This document shows positions 16,561-24,348 of a stretch of DNA of 64,000 bases, piece after piece. The position numbers and the translations under genes were made by a program. Each line of letters opens with the position of its first letter. Within the stretch, counting starts at the first letter, position 1. Origin of the DNA: an uncultured Candidatus Saccharibacteria bacterium (GTDB lineage Bacteria; Patescibacteriota; Saccharimonadia; Saccharimonadales; Saccharimonadaceae); contig CAOLNK010000001.1 in the NCBI GenBank assembly GCA_948477625.1, positions 1 through 64,000 of the forward strand. The letters run 5' to 3'. The notes beneath the pieces were generated by a model. It had not been told where the DNA came from. It worked only from the letters and a program-made list of their open reading frames with translations, and did no database searches.

Positions 16561-17295
16561 TCACACCGCAATCTGGTTTTCGCTCAACTCTCTGATTTTA
16601 TTTGCAAAGAGAACCTTTACATCGTCATACACGGCGTACTCCGGATAAAGATTTCCACACATACTCAACCATAATCTCAGCGCATCTGGATGCGCGATGA
16701 AGAAACTTTCTTCATCGCCGGTCATTATATACGGCGAATGCAAATCAAATGTACTGCTTCCATGCGCACTCCATTCCGGGCAATTCGGGTCATCAACGTC
16801 GAACTGTACCTCATGCACAGGGGTGCCAGCTTTGCCCATGCCTACTACCAGCGTTGGGTTAATTGCGACTGTGCGTTCTAATCGCTTACCTTCGCCAGCG
16901 CTGTCGCAAACCGAATATGCCGAAATCGAATCATCCAAGCAGAGCCAACCCTCATCTCGTAAATCCGGAAGCAAAGGAAAATCGCTGTCTGCTTGTCGGA
17001 ATGCTACCTGCAAATTCACCAGATACTTTTGCAGTACCTGTAAAGTCGGCGCCTTCTTTTCGTGGCAGGATGCTTTGCAAAGCCCGTCACATTCCTGACA
17101 CATTGTTACGTCCGACCGCAAGGCATTGTTGAGTGCTGTCAACAATCTTTCCAAATTTGTCTTGCCACATTTCTGCAGAATCTTCACGGACGGTATGGCG
17201 TCAATACTCAGCGGCATCAAACCAATCTGCCTGCACTTGTCGCCGATTTTGTCGCTTTCGCCCTTCGCTAAGTTGTTGCTTTTTGTCTTTGTCAT
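16561..17295 (-). CDS. Hypothetical protein with cysteine cluster
   Basis: I do not recognise this 244-residue protein. It has a charged N-terminus, then a cluster of four cysteines, CQECDGLCKASC (about residues 90-101), that could bind zinc or an iron-sulfur centre. The rest looks globular and slightly acidic (VHEVQFDVDDPNCPEWS, DALRLWLSMCGNLYPEYAVYDDVKVLFANKI). No signal peptide or membrane helix is visible. ATG 17295 is chosen because a strong AAGGAGG sits 8 nt before it. It is single and convergent with lepA. The 5' leader is long and hairpin-rich. Confidence 0.7.
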   Translation of the reverse strand: MTKTKSNNLAKGESDKIGDKCRQIGLMPLSIDAIPSVKILQKCGKTNLERLLTALNNALRSDVTMCQECDGLCKASCHEKKAPTLQVLQKYLVNLQVAFRQADSDFPLLPDLRDEGWLCLDDSISAYSVCDSAGEGKRLERTVAINPTLVVGMGKAGTPVHEVQFDVDDPNCPEWSAHGSSTFDLHSPYIMTGDEESFFIAHPDALRLWLSMCGNLYPEYAVYDDVKVLFANKIRELSENQIAV

Positions 17296-17674
17296 AAAGA
17301 CCTCCTTGAATTTTCTTGGCATTTCTCTGCCAATTTATTCTGCTATTTAGCAGTATTCGGGGCAAGTTCTCCTGCCGCCAATACCGCCAAATAGCCTCGG
17401 ATTAAAAAACAAAAATTCTATGCTAAATTGTCTAAAATACATGGGAAATCAACCCCATCCTTCCATTGTAACACAGATTATCAAAAAAGTCAATGGCAAA
17501 ACGCTTACTTAGAGTTACAATCAACATTTATTGTTGTAATTTTCACAACGAACCTATCCATTTTCAAAAACATTGTGCTAAAATACATAAAGTTGACCCA
17601 GCTTTGCGGCGTATAATCGTCAGTCTGCTCAAGGGCGGACATACAATATATAAAATCTAAATAGGAATTTTCTG
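17296..17674. other. Divergent intergenic region, hairpin-rich on the minus strand
   Basis: No gene is seen. On the minus strand the leader of the cysteine-cluster gene contains three small hairpins: TGGCA/TGCCA, CTGCTA/TAGCAG and a GGC...GCC-type stem around GGCGGCAGGAGAACTTGCC. The last part (about 17580-17674) holds possible plus-strand promoter boxes for the MATE gene: TATAAT at 17612-17617 and TACAAT at 17642-17647. Confidence 0.4.
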
Positions 17675-19642
17675 ATGGAAGAAAACAAGTATCTCGGCCA
17701 AGCTAAGATCTCCAAACTTTTGCTCAAGTTTTCTATTCCGTGTATTTTGTCGCTACTGATTAGTGCGCTTTACAACATTGTTGACCAGATCTTTATCGGC
17801 AACAGCCCTGAGCTAGGATATTATGGTAATGCCGCAACCTCGGTGGTGTTCCCGCTCACAGTTATCGCTATGGCGTTCACTTTTGCAATCGGTGATGGTG
17901 CTGCCGCTTTTCTCTCGATTTGCCAGGGCCGCAAAGATAGCCGCAACGCTCATAAAGCTGTGGGGAATAGCTTGCTTATCAACCTAATTCTGAGTGCAAT
18001 TTTTATGGTAGTTTGCTTCGTCTTTATGGACCCACTACTTCGTATTTTTGGAGCATCTGATTCCACCATTAACTTAGCACACGATTATTTTGTGATTATC
18101 TTGGCCTTTATCCCAGCATTCACAACGGGGAACATTCTCAACTCAATTATTCGGGCCGACGGCCAGCCCGCCTTTGCAATGGTGCAGACTCTCGCTGGTG
18201 CTATTACGAACATTATTCTCGACCCAATTTTTATCTTTGTTCTGCATTGGGGAATCAAGGGTGCGGCCTGGGCGACAATCATTGGACAAGTGCTCACACT
18301 CGTCATTGGTCTTACCTATATTCTGCGTAGCAAAACTTTCAGGCTCGAAAAATCTAGCTTCAAGCTTAATCTGCAAGTTTTTGGCAATGTCACCAAGCTC
18401 GGAATTTCTACTTTTATTACGCAAATTGCCGTAGTAATCATTACTTTAGTGGCTAACATTAGCCTTGCCAAGTATGGTTCACTTTCCGAATATGGTGCCG
18501 ATATTCCAATTGCTACGATGGGAATTTGTTCCAAGGTCTTTTCAATTATGATTAACATTGCTATCGGTATTGTCGTGGGCGCACAGCCAATTCTCGGTTA
18601 CAATATTGGCGCTGGTAAAAACGAGCGCGTTCGCGAAACCTTTCGTCTTGTCATTAGTGCAACCGTCATTATCGGCGTCATTTTGACAATCGTGGTGGAG
18701 CTCTTCCCAGATCTTATCATCAATCTTTTTGGCGTGGATTCTGAACTCTATTTGCAATTTGCACGACTTACCTTCCGCATCTTCTTATTGTGCGTGACGT
18801 TTACATGCGTCATCAAGGTTATCTCTATCTTTTTCCAGGCCGTGGGCGAACCGCTTAAAGCAACTGTGGTTTCACTCATTCGTGACATTATCTGTTTTGT
18901 GCCGCTAGCACTCTTATTGCCAACTTTCATGGGTGTAGAAGGTGTGCTCTGGGCGGCGCCAATTGCAGATGTTGTTAGTATCATCGTGGCAATCGCGCTG
19001 GTGGTGCCATTTTTGCACAAACTTGGACATCATCCCACCATACAAAAGACCGCTGCCACTATTCAAAAATCGCATCCTGGCGTAATCATTACAATTTCGC
19101 GCGAACACGGTTCTCAAGGCAAGAAGATTGGCGAACTTGTCGCAAAACAGCTTGGTATTCCGTATTATTGCAAAGAGTTGACTGCTTTATCCGCACAAGA
19201 GAGCGGTATTGACCAAGAATACATCAAGAAGGTCAATAGTAATGATGGCGAGCAAATTATGCACGAGCTCTACCTTACCACCTCGCCGGCTAAATACGCG
19301 ATTGAGGCCCAGGACGCGGTGTTGCATAAAATTGCCGAGCAAGGCTCTTGTGTGATTGTCGGGCGGGCGGCGGATTATGTTTTGCGCGATACTCCAAATC
19401 TCCTTCGCTTGTTTATCTATGCGTCTAAAGAGTTTCGCGTCAAAAATGTCATGGCAATGTATGATGACGACGAGAAAGAGGCCACCAGAAACGTCGAGCG
19501 TTCGGACAAAAATCGTGCCGAGTATTATAGTCTGATTTCTGGTCAAGATTGGGGCGACCCGCGCAACTATGACCTTTGTATTGACGCTTCACTTGGCCAA
19601 GCCAAAGTTGCTCAAATTATTGCTGATTTAGCGCAGCGGTAG
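17675..19642 (+). CDS. MATE-family efflux transporter fused to a cytidylate-kinase-like domain
   Basis: Residues 1 to about 455 are a multidrug and toxin extrusion transporter with about 12 membrane helices. Its start (KISKLLLKFSIPCILSLLISALYNIVDQIFIG) is typical of the NorM/MepA-like group, which exports cations using Na+ or H+ gradients. From about residue 469 the chain continues without a stop into a P-loop kinase-like domain (VIITISREHGSQGKKIGELV, later GSCVIVGRAADYVLRD). This matches the cytidylate-kinase-like family 2 pattern. The start has AGGAA 7 nt upstream. Its last 26 nt overlap convergent folD. The kinase domain should be cytosolic; whether it senses nucleotides or phosphorylates a substrate is unknown. 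Confidence 0.88.
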   Translation: MEENKYLGQAKISKLLLKFSIPCILSLLISALYNIVDQIFIGNSPELGYYGNAATSVVFPLTVIAMAFTFAIGDGAAAFLSICQGRKDSRNAHKAVGNSLLINLILSAIFMVVCFVFMDPLLRIFGASDSTINLAHDYFVIILAFIPAFTTGNILNSIIRADGQPAFAMVQTLAGAITNIILDPIFIFVLHWGIKGAAWATIIGQVLTLVIGLTYILRSKTFRLEKSSFKLNLQVFGNVTKLGISTFITQIAVVIITLVANISLAKYGSLSEYGADIPIATMGICSKVFSIMINIAIGIVVGAQPILGYNIGAGKNERVRETFRLVISATVIIGVILTIVVELFPDLIINLFGVDSELYLQFARLTFRIFLLCVTFTCVIKVISIFFQAVGEPLKATVVSLIRDIICFVPLALLLPTFMGVEGVLWAAPIADVVSIIVAIALVVPFLHKLGHHPTIQKTAATIQKSHPGVIITISREHGSQGKKIGELVAKQLGIPYYCKELTALSAQESGIDQEYIKKVNSNDGEQIMHELYLTTSPAKYAIEAQDAVLHKIAEQGSCVIVGRAADYVLRDTPNLLRLFIYASKEFRVKNVMAMYDDDEKEATRNVERSDKNRAEYYSLISGQDWGDPRNYDLCIDASLGQAKVAQIIADLAQR

Positions 19643-20459
19643 CTGCCATTAACACATGTTCAAACAACGCCGTCACTGTGAGCGGGCCCACCCCGCCCAC
19701 TTTTGGCGTAATCGCCAAAAGGTCGGTACGTTTGCGCACGGCTTCGTCTACGTCGCCCACTAGCACACCGCCCTCACTAGCTGTGCCAGCATCTACTACT
19801 ATGGCGCCGGGTTTTATCATTTCATCTTTAATTAGATGTGGCACACCCGTAGCGCTCACAATTACATCAAAATCTTTCAGTTTATTCAGATCACTATGGC
19901 TACGGAATATTGTCACATCGTAGCCCGAATTCCGCCACATTCTCTCTAGTGGTGCACCTACTAAACGTCCGCGCCCCACCAAAGCAATCTTTTGACCTTG
20001 TAATTTTACATCATATCCCGCCAGTAGCCAGTTAATCGCTGTCGCCGTGGCTGACTCAAATATCTCACCAAGTGCATTAGCTTCAAAATCGTTATTCGTC
20101 TGGTGATATAATGTGGCTAGTCCGTCCACGTCTTTTTCCGGCGTAATTTTGCCCACAACCTCATCAGTCTGGCTCACATCCCTGAGTGGCAGCTGTACAA
20201 TAATTCCATGTACGGATTTATCAGCATTGGCTTCTGCAATCGCCTCAGCCACATCTTCACGTAGCCAATCTTCCACTACTACGCCAATATCTTCACCGTA
20301 TTGTTTTTTTAAATTCACATATTTTACAATCACCGGGTTGTCGCTATCGCGGATAATGACCAACTTTGGCTGGATTTTATTCGAACGCAAACTTTGCGCT
20401 TGGTGAACTTGATTAAGCTTCATATAGTCAGCGATTTCGGCACCATTTAAACTTTTCAT
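19617..20459 (-). CDS. folD: Methylenetetrahydrofolate dehydrogenase/cyclohydrolase FolD
   Basis: FolD converts 5,10-methylene-THF to 10-formyl-THF in two steps, feeding purine and formyl-Met synthesis. Diagnostic parts are KYVNLKKQYGEDIG (Tyr and Lys of the active site), GIIVQLPL, ITPEKDVDGL, the nucleotide-binding VGRGRLVGAPLERM, VIVSATGVPHLI and KVGGVGPLTVTALFEH (normally PGGVGPMT). It is 280 residues, normal for the family. It starts 3 nt after murB, with the GAGGAG ribosome site lying in the last codons of murB, so the two are co-transcribed. The Lys in place of Pro before GGVGP is unusual but outside the catalytic centre. Confidence 0.95.
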   Translation of the reverse strand: MKSLNGAEIADYMKLNQVHQAQSLRSNKIQPKLVIIRDSDNPVIVKYVNLKKQYGEDIGVVVEDWLREDVAEAIAEANADKSVHGIIVQLPLRDVSQTDEVVGKITPEKDVDGLATLYHQTNNDFEANALGEIFESATATAINWLLAGYDVKLQGQKIALVGRGRLVGAPLERMWRNSGYDVTIFRSHSDLNKLKDFDVIVSATGVPHLIKDEMIKPGAIVVDAGTASEGGVLVGDVDEAVRKRTDLLAITPKVGGVGPLTVTALFEHVLMAATAALNQQ

Positions 20460-20462
20460 TTT

Positions 20463-21539
20463 TTATTTCTCCTCTGTTAAAATTGGAATTTCTACTGGTT
20501 CTTGATTCAAAGTGTAGCCAAACTTTTCTTTCACGGTATCTATGATGGTTTGTCGCGCTCGGTCTAAATCATGATAGCTTTTGGCAGATTCATTAATCAA
20601 AACTAGTGCTGCCTTATCGCTCACCCTGAAGCCAAACAATTCTTTGCCTTTCAGGCCACATTGCTCGATGAGCCACCCAGAATTGATTTTGCCACCACCG
20701 TCAGCATTTCTCCAAATCGGAATACCTTTTGTCTCGGCTTCGTCTGCGCCGGTTTTATCTACAAACACATTCTTAAAGAAGCTCCCAGCACTTGCTACGT
20801 CCTTCGGATCGGGTAGCTTGTCTCTACGAATTTCGCATATCATCCGGCGAATATTGTTGGGAGAAAAATTCGTCTCATGATATTTTTCTACATAACGTTC
20901 AAGCGAATTATAAAACGGGCGTTGTAGTTCGCCCTTAGTTAATTTGACTGTAACCGCAAAAATCACGAATCTCCCCTTATCCTCGCCATAATTAAAACGT
21001 GAACGTCGGTAGCTCAGACGCATTTCGTTTTTTTCTATAGTAATGACTTGTTCAGTCTGTGTATCGTAGGCCTCCGCTGACACAATCACTTGAGAGATGT
21101 CCTGACCATAAGCCCCGATATTTTGCACCGGCGCCGCACCGAGCGTGCCTGGGATCATACTGAGTGCTTCGATACCTGAGTAACCTAAGTCGCACGCCAT
21201 GCGCACAAAATCATCCCAAGACTCCCCTCCCATGCCAGTTAGAATTATTTCATCACCCAATTTTTTTCGATCCGCATCTTCCACTGCCACCAAACCATCA
21301 CCCTGCTTCACAAAAATACCCTTGATTTCATTCAGAATAATTACGCCAGCAAAACCTTCATCGTGACCAATCGTGTTGGCGCCACCACCCATCATCCAAG
21401 TCGCCAGCCCACGTTTACGCGCAAAATCATACGCTTGCGCTATCTCTCCAGGCGTTTTAACACTAATCACATAGCGTGCATTTCCACCTAGTCGCATAGT
21501 GGTTAAACTAGCAATTGGTACATTTTCGCGAATTTCCAT
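20463..21539 (-). CDS. murB: UDP-N-acetylenolpyruvoylglucosamine reductase MurB
   Basis: MurB reduces the enolpyruvyl group with NADPH and FAD to make UDP-MurNAc, the step after MurA. The FAD-binding N-terminus (TTMRLGGNARYVISV), GGGANTIGHDEGFAGVII, GIEALSMIPGTLGAAPVQNIGAYGQ and SAGSFFKN with the proton-donating Ser are clear. The C-terminal KINSGWLIEQCGLKG is also typical. ATG 21539 is right: the frame continues upstream only because it reads through the antisense of tRNA-Lys. A minus-strand TATAAT 6 nt before the ATG makes the mRNA leaderless. The 358-residue size suits a type I enzyme. Confidence 0.95.
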   Translation of the reverse strand: MEIRENVPIASLTTMRLGGNARYVISVKTPGEIAQAYDFARKRGLATWMMGGGANTIGHDEGFAGVIILNEIKGIFVKQGDGLVAVEDADRKKLGDEIILTGMGGESWDDFVRMACDLGYSGIEALSMIPGTLGAAPVQNIGAYGQDISQVIVSAEAYDTQTEQVITIEKNEMRLSYRRSRFNYGEDKGRFVIFAVTVKLTKGELQRPFYNSLERYVEKYHETNFSPNNIRRMICEIRRDKLPDPKDVASAGSFFKNVFVDKTGADEAETKGIPIWRNADGGGKINSGWLIEQCGLKGKELFGFRVSDKAALVLINESAKSYHDLDRARQTIIDTVKEKFGYTLNQEPVEIPILTEEK

Positions 21540-21545
21540 GATTTT

Positions 21546-21551
21546 ATTATA
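21546..21551 (-). promoter_or_regulatory. -10 box of murB-folD (leaderless)
   Basis: TATAAT on the minus strand ends exactly 6 nt before the murB ATG. Confidence 0.6.
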
Positions 21552-21572
21552 GCATTTTTTCGAGATTAGTGG

Positions 21573-21578
21573 TATAAT
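21573..21578 (+). promoter_or_regulatory. -10 box of the tRNA-Lys/tRNA-Arg pair
   Basis: TATAAT 12 nt before the first base of tRNA-Lys; the two tRNA genes are 6 nt apart and should share this promoter. Confidence 0.55.
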
Positions 21579-21590
21579 GAGTAACGGGAT

Positions 21591-21667
21591 GGGTCGGTAG
21601 CTCAGCTGGTTAGAGCACCTGCCTCTTAAGCAGGGTGTCGTGGGTTCGAGCCCCACCCGACTCACCA
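21591..21667 (+). tRNA. tRNA-Lys (CUU)
   Basis: Cloverleaf of 77 nt with encoded CCA. Acceptor GGGTCGG pairs with CCGACTC, the anticodon arm CCTGC-CTCTTAA-GCAGG gives anticodon CTT, and the T-loop is GGTTCGAGCCC. All stems close. Confidence 0.95.
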
Positions 21668-21673
21668 TTTTTT

Positions 21674-21749
21674 GTGCCCGTAGCTCAGTGGATAGAGCAC
21701 CAGCTTCCGGAGCTGGGTGTCGTAGGTTCGACTCCTATCGGGCATACCA
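21674..21749 (+). tRNA. tRNA-Arg (CCG)
   Basis: Cloverleaf of 76 nt with encoded CCA. Acceptor GTGCCCG pairs with CGGGCAT (G1-U72 wobble). The anticodon arm CCAGC-TTCCGGA-GCTGG gives anticodon CCG, reading CGG. Confidence 0.93.
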
Positions 21750-21813
21750 TTATTTGACGTTTATTTAATTTTATTATAAAGTATAGAAAAGATCGGCACC
21801 CACCGCGGCACAT

Positions 21814-22137
21814 AAAAAGGCAGCGGAGGGGGAAACTGTGCCAGCGCTCGTTCGGGCCATTCGACGGGTTCACTGCGGAGGCATTGAATTCGAGGTTGTA
21901 AGCGCTAGGGATAGCAGAGCCATCATAGCGAGTAGACGACGCCCGCGACGACCAACCGTAGCCGTTGATGCCAGCGTTCCTGAAAGTAGCACCACTGACA
22001 CCAGGTAGATTTACGTTCCCGCTGCGCACGAAAACAACTACTACCCTCGCAGAGACCTCGTCAGAAAACATCCAAAGTGGCGTTAGGTAGAGAAGTTCAC
22101 TTTTTACATCATAGCCGTAGCTCAGATTGACCAAACC
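21814..22137 (-). pseudogene. 3' remnant of a FISUMP-like surface protein
   Basis: The frame is open from just after a TGA at 22138-22140 and carries FVRSGNVNLPG, YGWSSRASSTRYDG, IPSAYNLEF and HSFPLRCL, close to the remnant at 10282-10572. Upstream of FVRSG it retains YLTPLWMFSDEVSARVVVV. Unlike its relative it has lost the stop after RCL and reads on into the antisense of tRNA-Arg. No proper start or signal peptide is left. A decayed copy or donor cassette. Confidence 0.6.
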
Positions 22138-22386
22138 TCAACATTTTCTTTGAAATTACAGAGGGGAACTTCACGATCTTTGTTAAGGTAACCGCTAGCT
22201 AGCGGAGGAGTGAGCTCAGGCTGCTTTTGGGTCCCATGAAAATTATTCACGTTTATATTATATATTCATAAAAAGTATACTACAACGATAGTGTAACAAC
22301 TTTATTATATACAACTGCACTTTTTGTGATTAGCCGCGACTATCATTATTTATACATAATACTTCCTACTGCAACTGGTACAGTAA
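22138..22386. other. AT-rich spacer, no gene recognised
   Basis: Nothing convincing is coded here. It contains a short palindrome CCGCTAGCTAGCGG (22192-22205) and AT-rich runs with many stops. It separates two oppositely directed surface-protein remnants. Confidence 0.35.
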
Positions 22387-22557
22387 GTTATAAAGCTACT
22401 GATCTCACCATCACTACTAAACGTTCTTCTGGTTTTCGAGTATTGGTTAGCAGCAACAGTAGGTGAATCATACTATTTTGGGCTCTTCATAGAGTATGTT
22501 CTATCATATCCCATACCACGTCAGTATGGCATTACTGTACGCTGTATGGCAAAATAA
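22387..22557 (+). pseudogene. 3' remnant of a FISUMP-like surface protein
   Basis: After a TAA at 22384 the frame runs to a stop at 22557. From about 22441 it reads YWLAATVGESYYFG and ends QYGITVRCMAK-stop. This is the canonical C-terminal pattern of FISUMP-like domains: an aromatic W, a YY pair, then V-R-C near the end. No start codon with a ribosome site is present and the first part appears out of frame. It is the plus-strand partner of the remnant at 21814-22137. Confidence 0.55.
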
Positions 22558-22602
22558 TTTCTTGCCATGTTAGATATACAGGATGAGAATGTAAAAACAT
22601 GT

Positions 22603-22608
22603 TATAAT
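22603..22608 (+). promoter_or_regulatory. -10 box of the ABC-F gene (leaderless)
   Basis: TATAAT ends 6 nt before ATG 22615. This decides the start: an in-frame ATG at 22567 lies upstream of the promoter. Confidence 0.6.
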
Positions 22609-22614
22609 ATCAGA

Positions 22615-24264
22615 ATGAAAGCAACCCACCTTCAGTTGGCATACGGTACTAAGGTTATTTATGATGACTGTAACTTTAATCTCGAGAACGGTGATAGAGT
22701 CGGTATTGTAGGGGTAAATGGCGCTGGCAAGACTACACTGTTTCGTATTATTCTTGGCGAACAACATCTGGATGATGGTAAGATTGAACTTGGCAGTCAT
22801 CGTCTCGGCTACCTTCCACAAGAAATTATCATCCCGCCCGAGCACGACGATATTACGGTCTGGGAATACGTAGCTTCTGGACGCCCGGTAGACGAACTTC
22901 AAGAACAGCTCAACTCTGAATACGAAAAACTTGCTAAATATCCCGATAGTAATACAATCTTGGCTCGTATTACTGAGCTTCAAGATTTAATCGATTCATA
23001 TGATTTAGCAAATTTTGATTATGAATTGCTCAAAATTCTTGATAAAATGCATCTTTCTGATTTGGTTGACCAGAAGATGAAAGAACTTTCTGGCGGACAA
23101 AAGTCTAAAGTTGCTTTTGCGCGGGTGCTATTCGAAAACGCTGGTTTACTTTTGCTGGATGAACCTACTAATCACTTGGATGTAGAAACCAAACAGTTTG
23201 TCGCGAATTATCTGCGTAGCTACAAAGGCACGGTCCTAGTGATTTCGCATGACATTGATTTTCTTAATACTGTCGTCAACAAGGTCCTTTTTGTGAATAA
23301 AACCACACGCAAGATGAAAGTTTATCATGGTAATTATAATGACTTTCGCCGCCAGTATGCCGAGGAAAAGGCTGCCGAAGATGCGCGCATCACCGAGCAA
23401 GAACGTGAGATTAAACGTCTTAGCGAATTTGTAGCTCGCGCTCGTGCTGCCAAGCGTTCCAATACTGCATTGATTGGTATGGGCCACCAGCGCGAAAAAG
23501 TCCTTATCAAAAAGTTAGCTGAACTTGGTGAACGTGAGCAAGAATATGCTCGCGTGGCTATACGTATTACACCCGCCAAAGAGGGAAGCAAGACTCCGCT
23601 CGAAGTTCAAAATCTTTCTTTTGCTTATCCGGGTGGGCTACAGCTCTATAATCGTCTTTCTTTCTCGCTCACGCGCGGTGAAAAATTCCTCATCGTCGGC
23701 GAAAATGGTGTTGGCAAGTCAACCCTACTTAAGATCATTGTGGGCGAACTTACGCCAACTGAGGGCTCAATTATTATGGGGCATAATATTACTATTGCTT
23801 ACTACGCGCAAGAGCTAGAAATCCTCGATGAGCGTCGCACGATTTTGGAGAACGTCCAATCATATGATTTTACTGACACCGAACTCCGTAGTATGCTTTC
23901 TAATTTCTTATTCTATGGCGATGATGTTTATAAAAAAGTTGCCGTGCTTTCACCCGGCGAGAAGGCTCGTGTGGCTTTGTGTAAGATTTTATTGCAACGC
24001 GCTAATTTAGTCATTCTTGACGAGCCTACCAACCATTTCGACCCAGAAACTCAGAAAATCATTGGTGAAAATCTCAAAGACTATACTGGTACTATCATTA
24101 TGGTGAGTCACAACCCAGCTTTTGTTGAACAAGTCGGTATCACCCGTATGCTCATCGTGCCCACGCATCAGCCAGACGCTAAGAAACCCAAACTCGCCGT
24201 CATCAAAAACTATTCGCGCGAACTTTTGGAATACTATTACTATCTCAACTCGGATTTGGTATAA
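22615..24264 (+). CDS. ABC-F family ribosome-associated ATPase
   Basis: Two ABC ATPase domains in one soluble 549-residue chain without membrane segments define an ABC-F protein. These bind the ribosomal E site and affect translation or antibiotic resistance. Domain 1 has GVNGAGKTT, LSGGQKSKVAFARVL and LDEPTNHLD. The linker (about residues 235-315) is long, charged and helical, as in the P-site tRNA interaction motif. Domain 2 has GENGVGKST, LSPGEKARVALCKILL and LDEPTNHFD. Which ABC-F subgroup (EttA, Uup, YkpA-like or resistance type) cannot be decided by eye. ATG 22615 is set by the promoter. Confidence 0.93.
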   Translation: MKATHLQLAYGTKVIYDDCNFNLENGDRVGIVGVNGAGKTTLFRIILGEQHLDDGKIELGSHRLGYLPQEIIIPPEHDDITVWEYVASGRPVDELQEQLNSEYEKLAKYPDSNTILARITELQDLIDSYDLANFDYELLKILDKMHLSDLVDQKMKELSGGQKSKVAFARVLFENAGLLLLDEPTNHLDVETKQFVANYLRSYKGTVLVISHDIDFLNTVVNKVLFVNKTTRKMKVYHGNYNDFRRQYAEEKAAEDARITEQEREIKRLSEFVARARAAKRSNTALIGMGHQREKVLIKKLAELGEREQEYARVAIRITPAKEGSKTPLEVQNLSFAYPGGLQLYNRLSFSLTRGEKFLIVGENGVGKSTLLKIIVGELTPTEGSIIMGHNITIAYYAQELEILDERRTILENVQSYDFTDTELRSMLSNFLFYGDDVYKKVAVLSPGEKARVALCKILLQRANLVILDEPTNHFDPETQKIIGENLKDYTGTIIMVSHNPAFVEQVGITRMLIVPTHQPDAKKPKLAVIKNYSRELLEYYYYLNSDLV

Positions 24265-24269
24265 AACTC

Positions 24270-24300
24270 TTGACCCTCACCTCACGTTATAGACTATGAT
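24270..24300 (+). promoter_or_regulatory. Promoter with 19-bp spacer before the MerR gene
   Basis: TTGACC (24270-24275), 19 nt, TATGAT (24295-24300). A 19-bp spacer is the hallmark of promoters activated by MerR proteins, which untwist the DNA. The MerR-like gene directly downstream suggests autoregulation. A weaker alternative is TATAAT at 24308-24313. Confidence 0.45.
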
Positions 24301-24348
24301 AAGCATATATAATTAAAAAGAAAGGAACTATTACGTAACGTCATAGTT

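Noticed and set aside
20463..21668. An N-terminally extended murB starting at 21668
   Set aside because: The added residues are the antisense translation of tRNA-Lys; the family N-terminus and a leaderless promoter both point to ATG 21539.
22567..22614. Earlier ATG for the ABC-F gene
   Set aside because: It lies upstream of the TATAAT that drives the gene, and the extra residues do not belong to the family.
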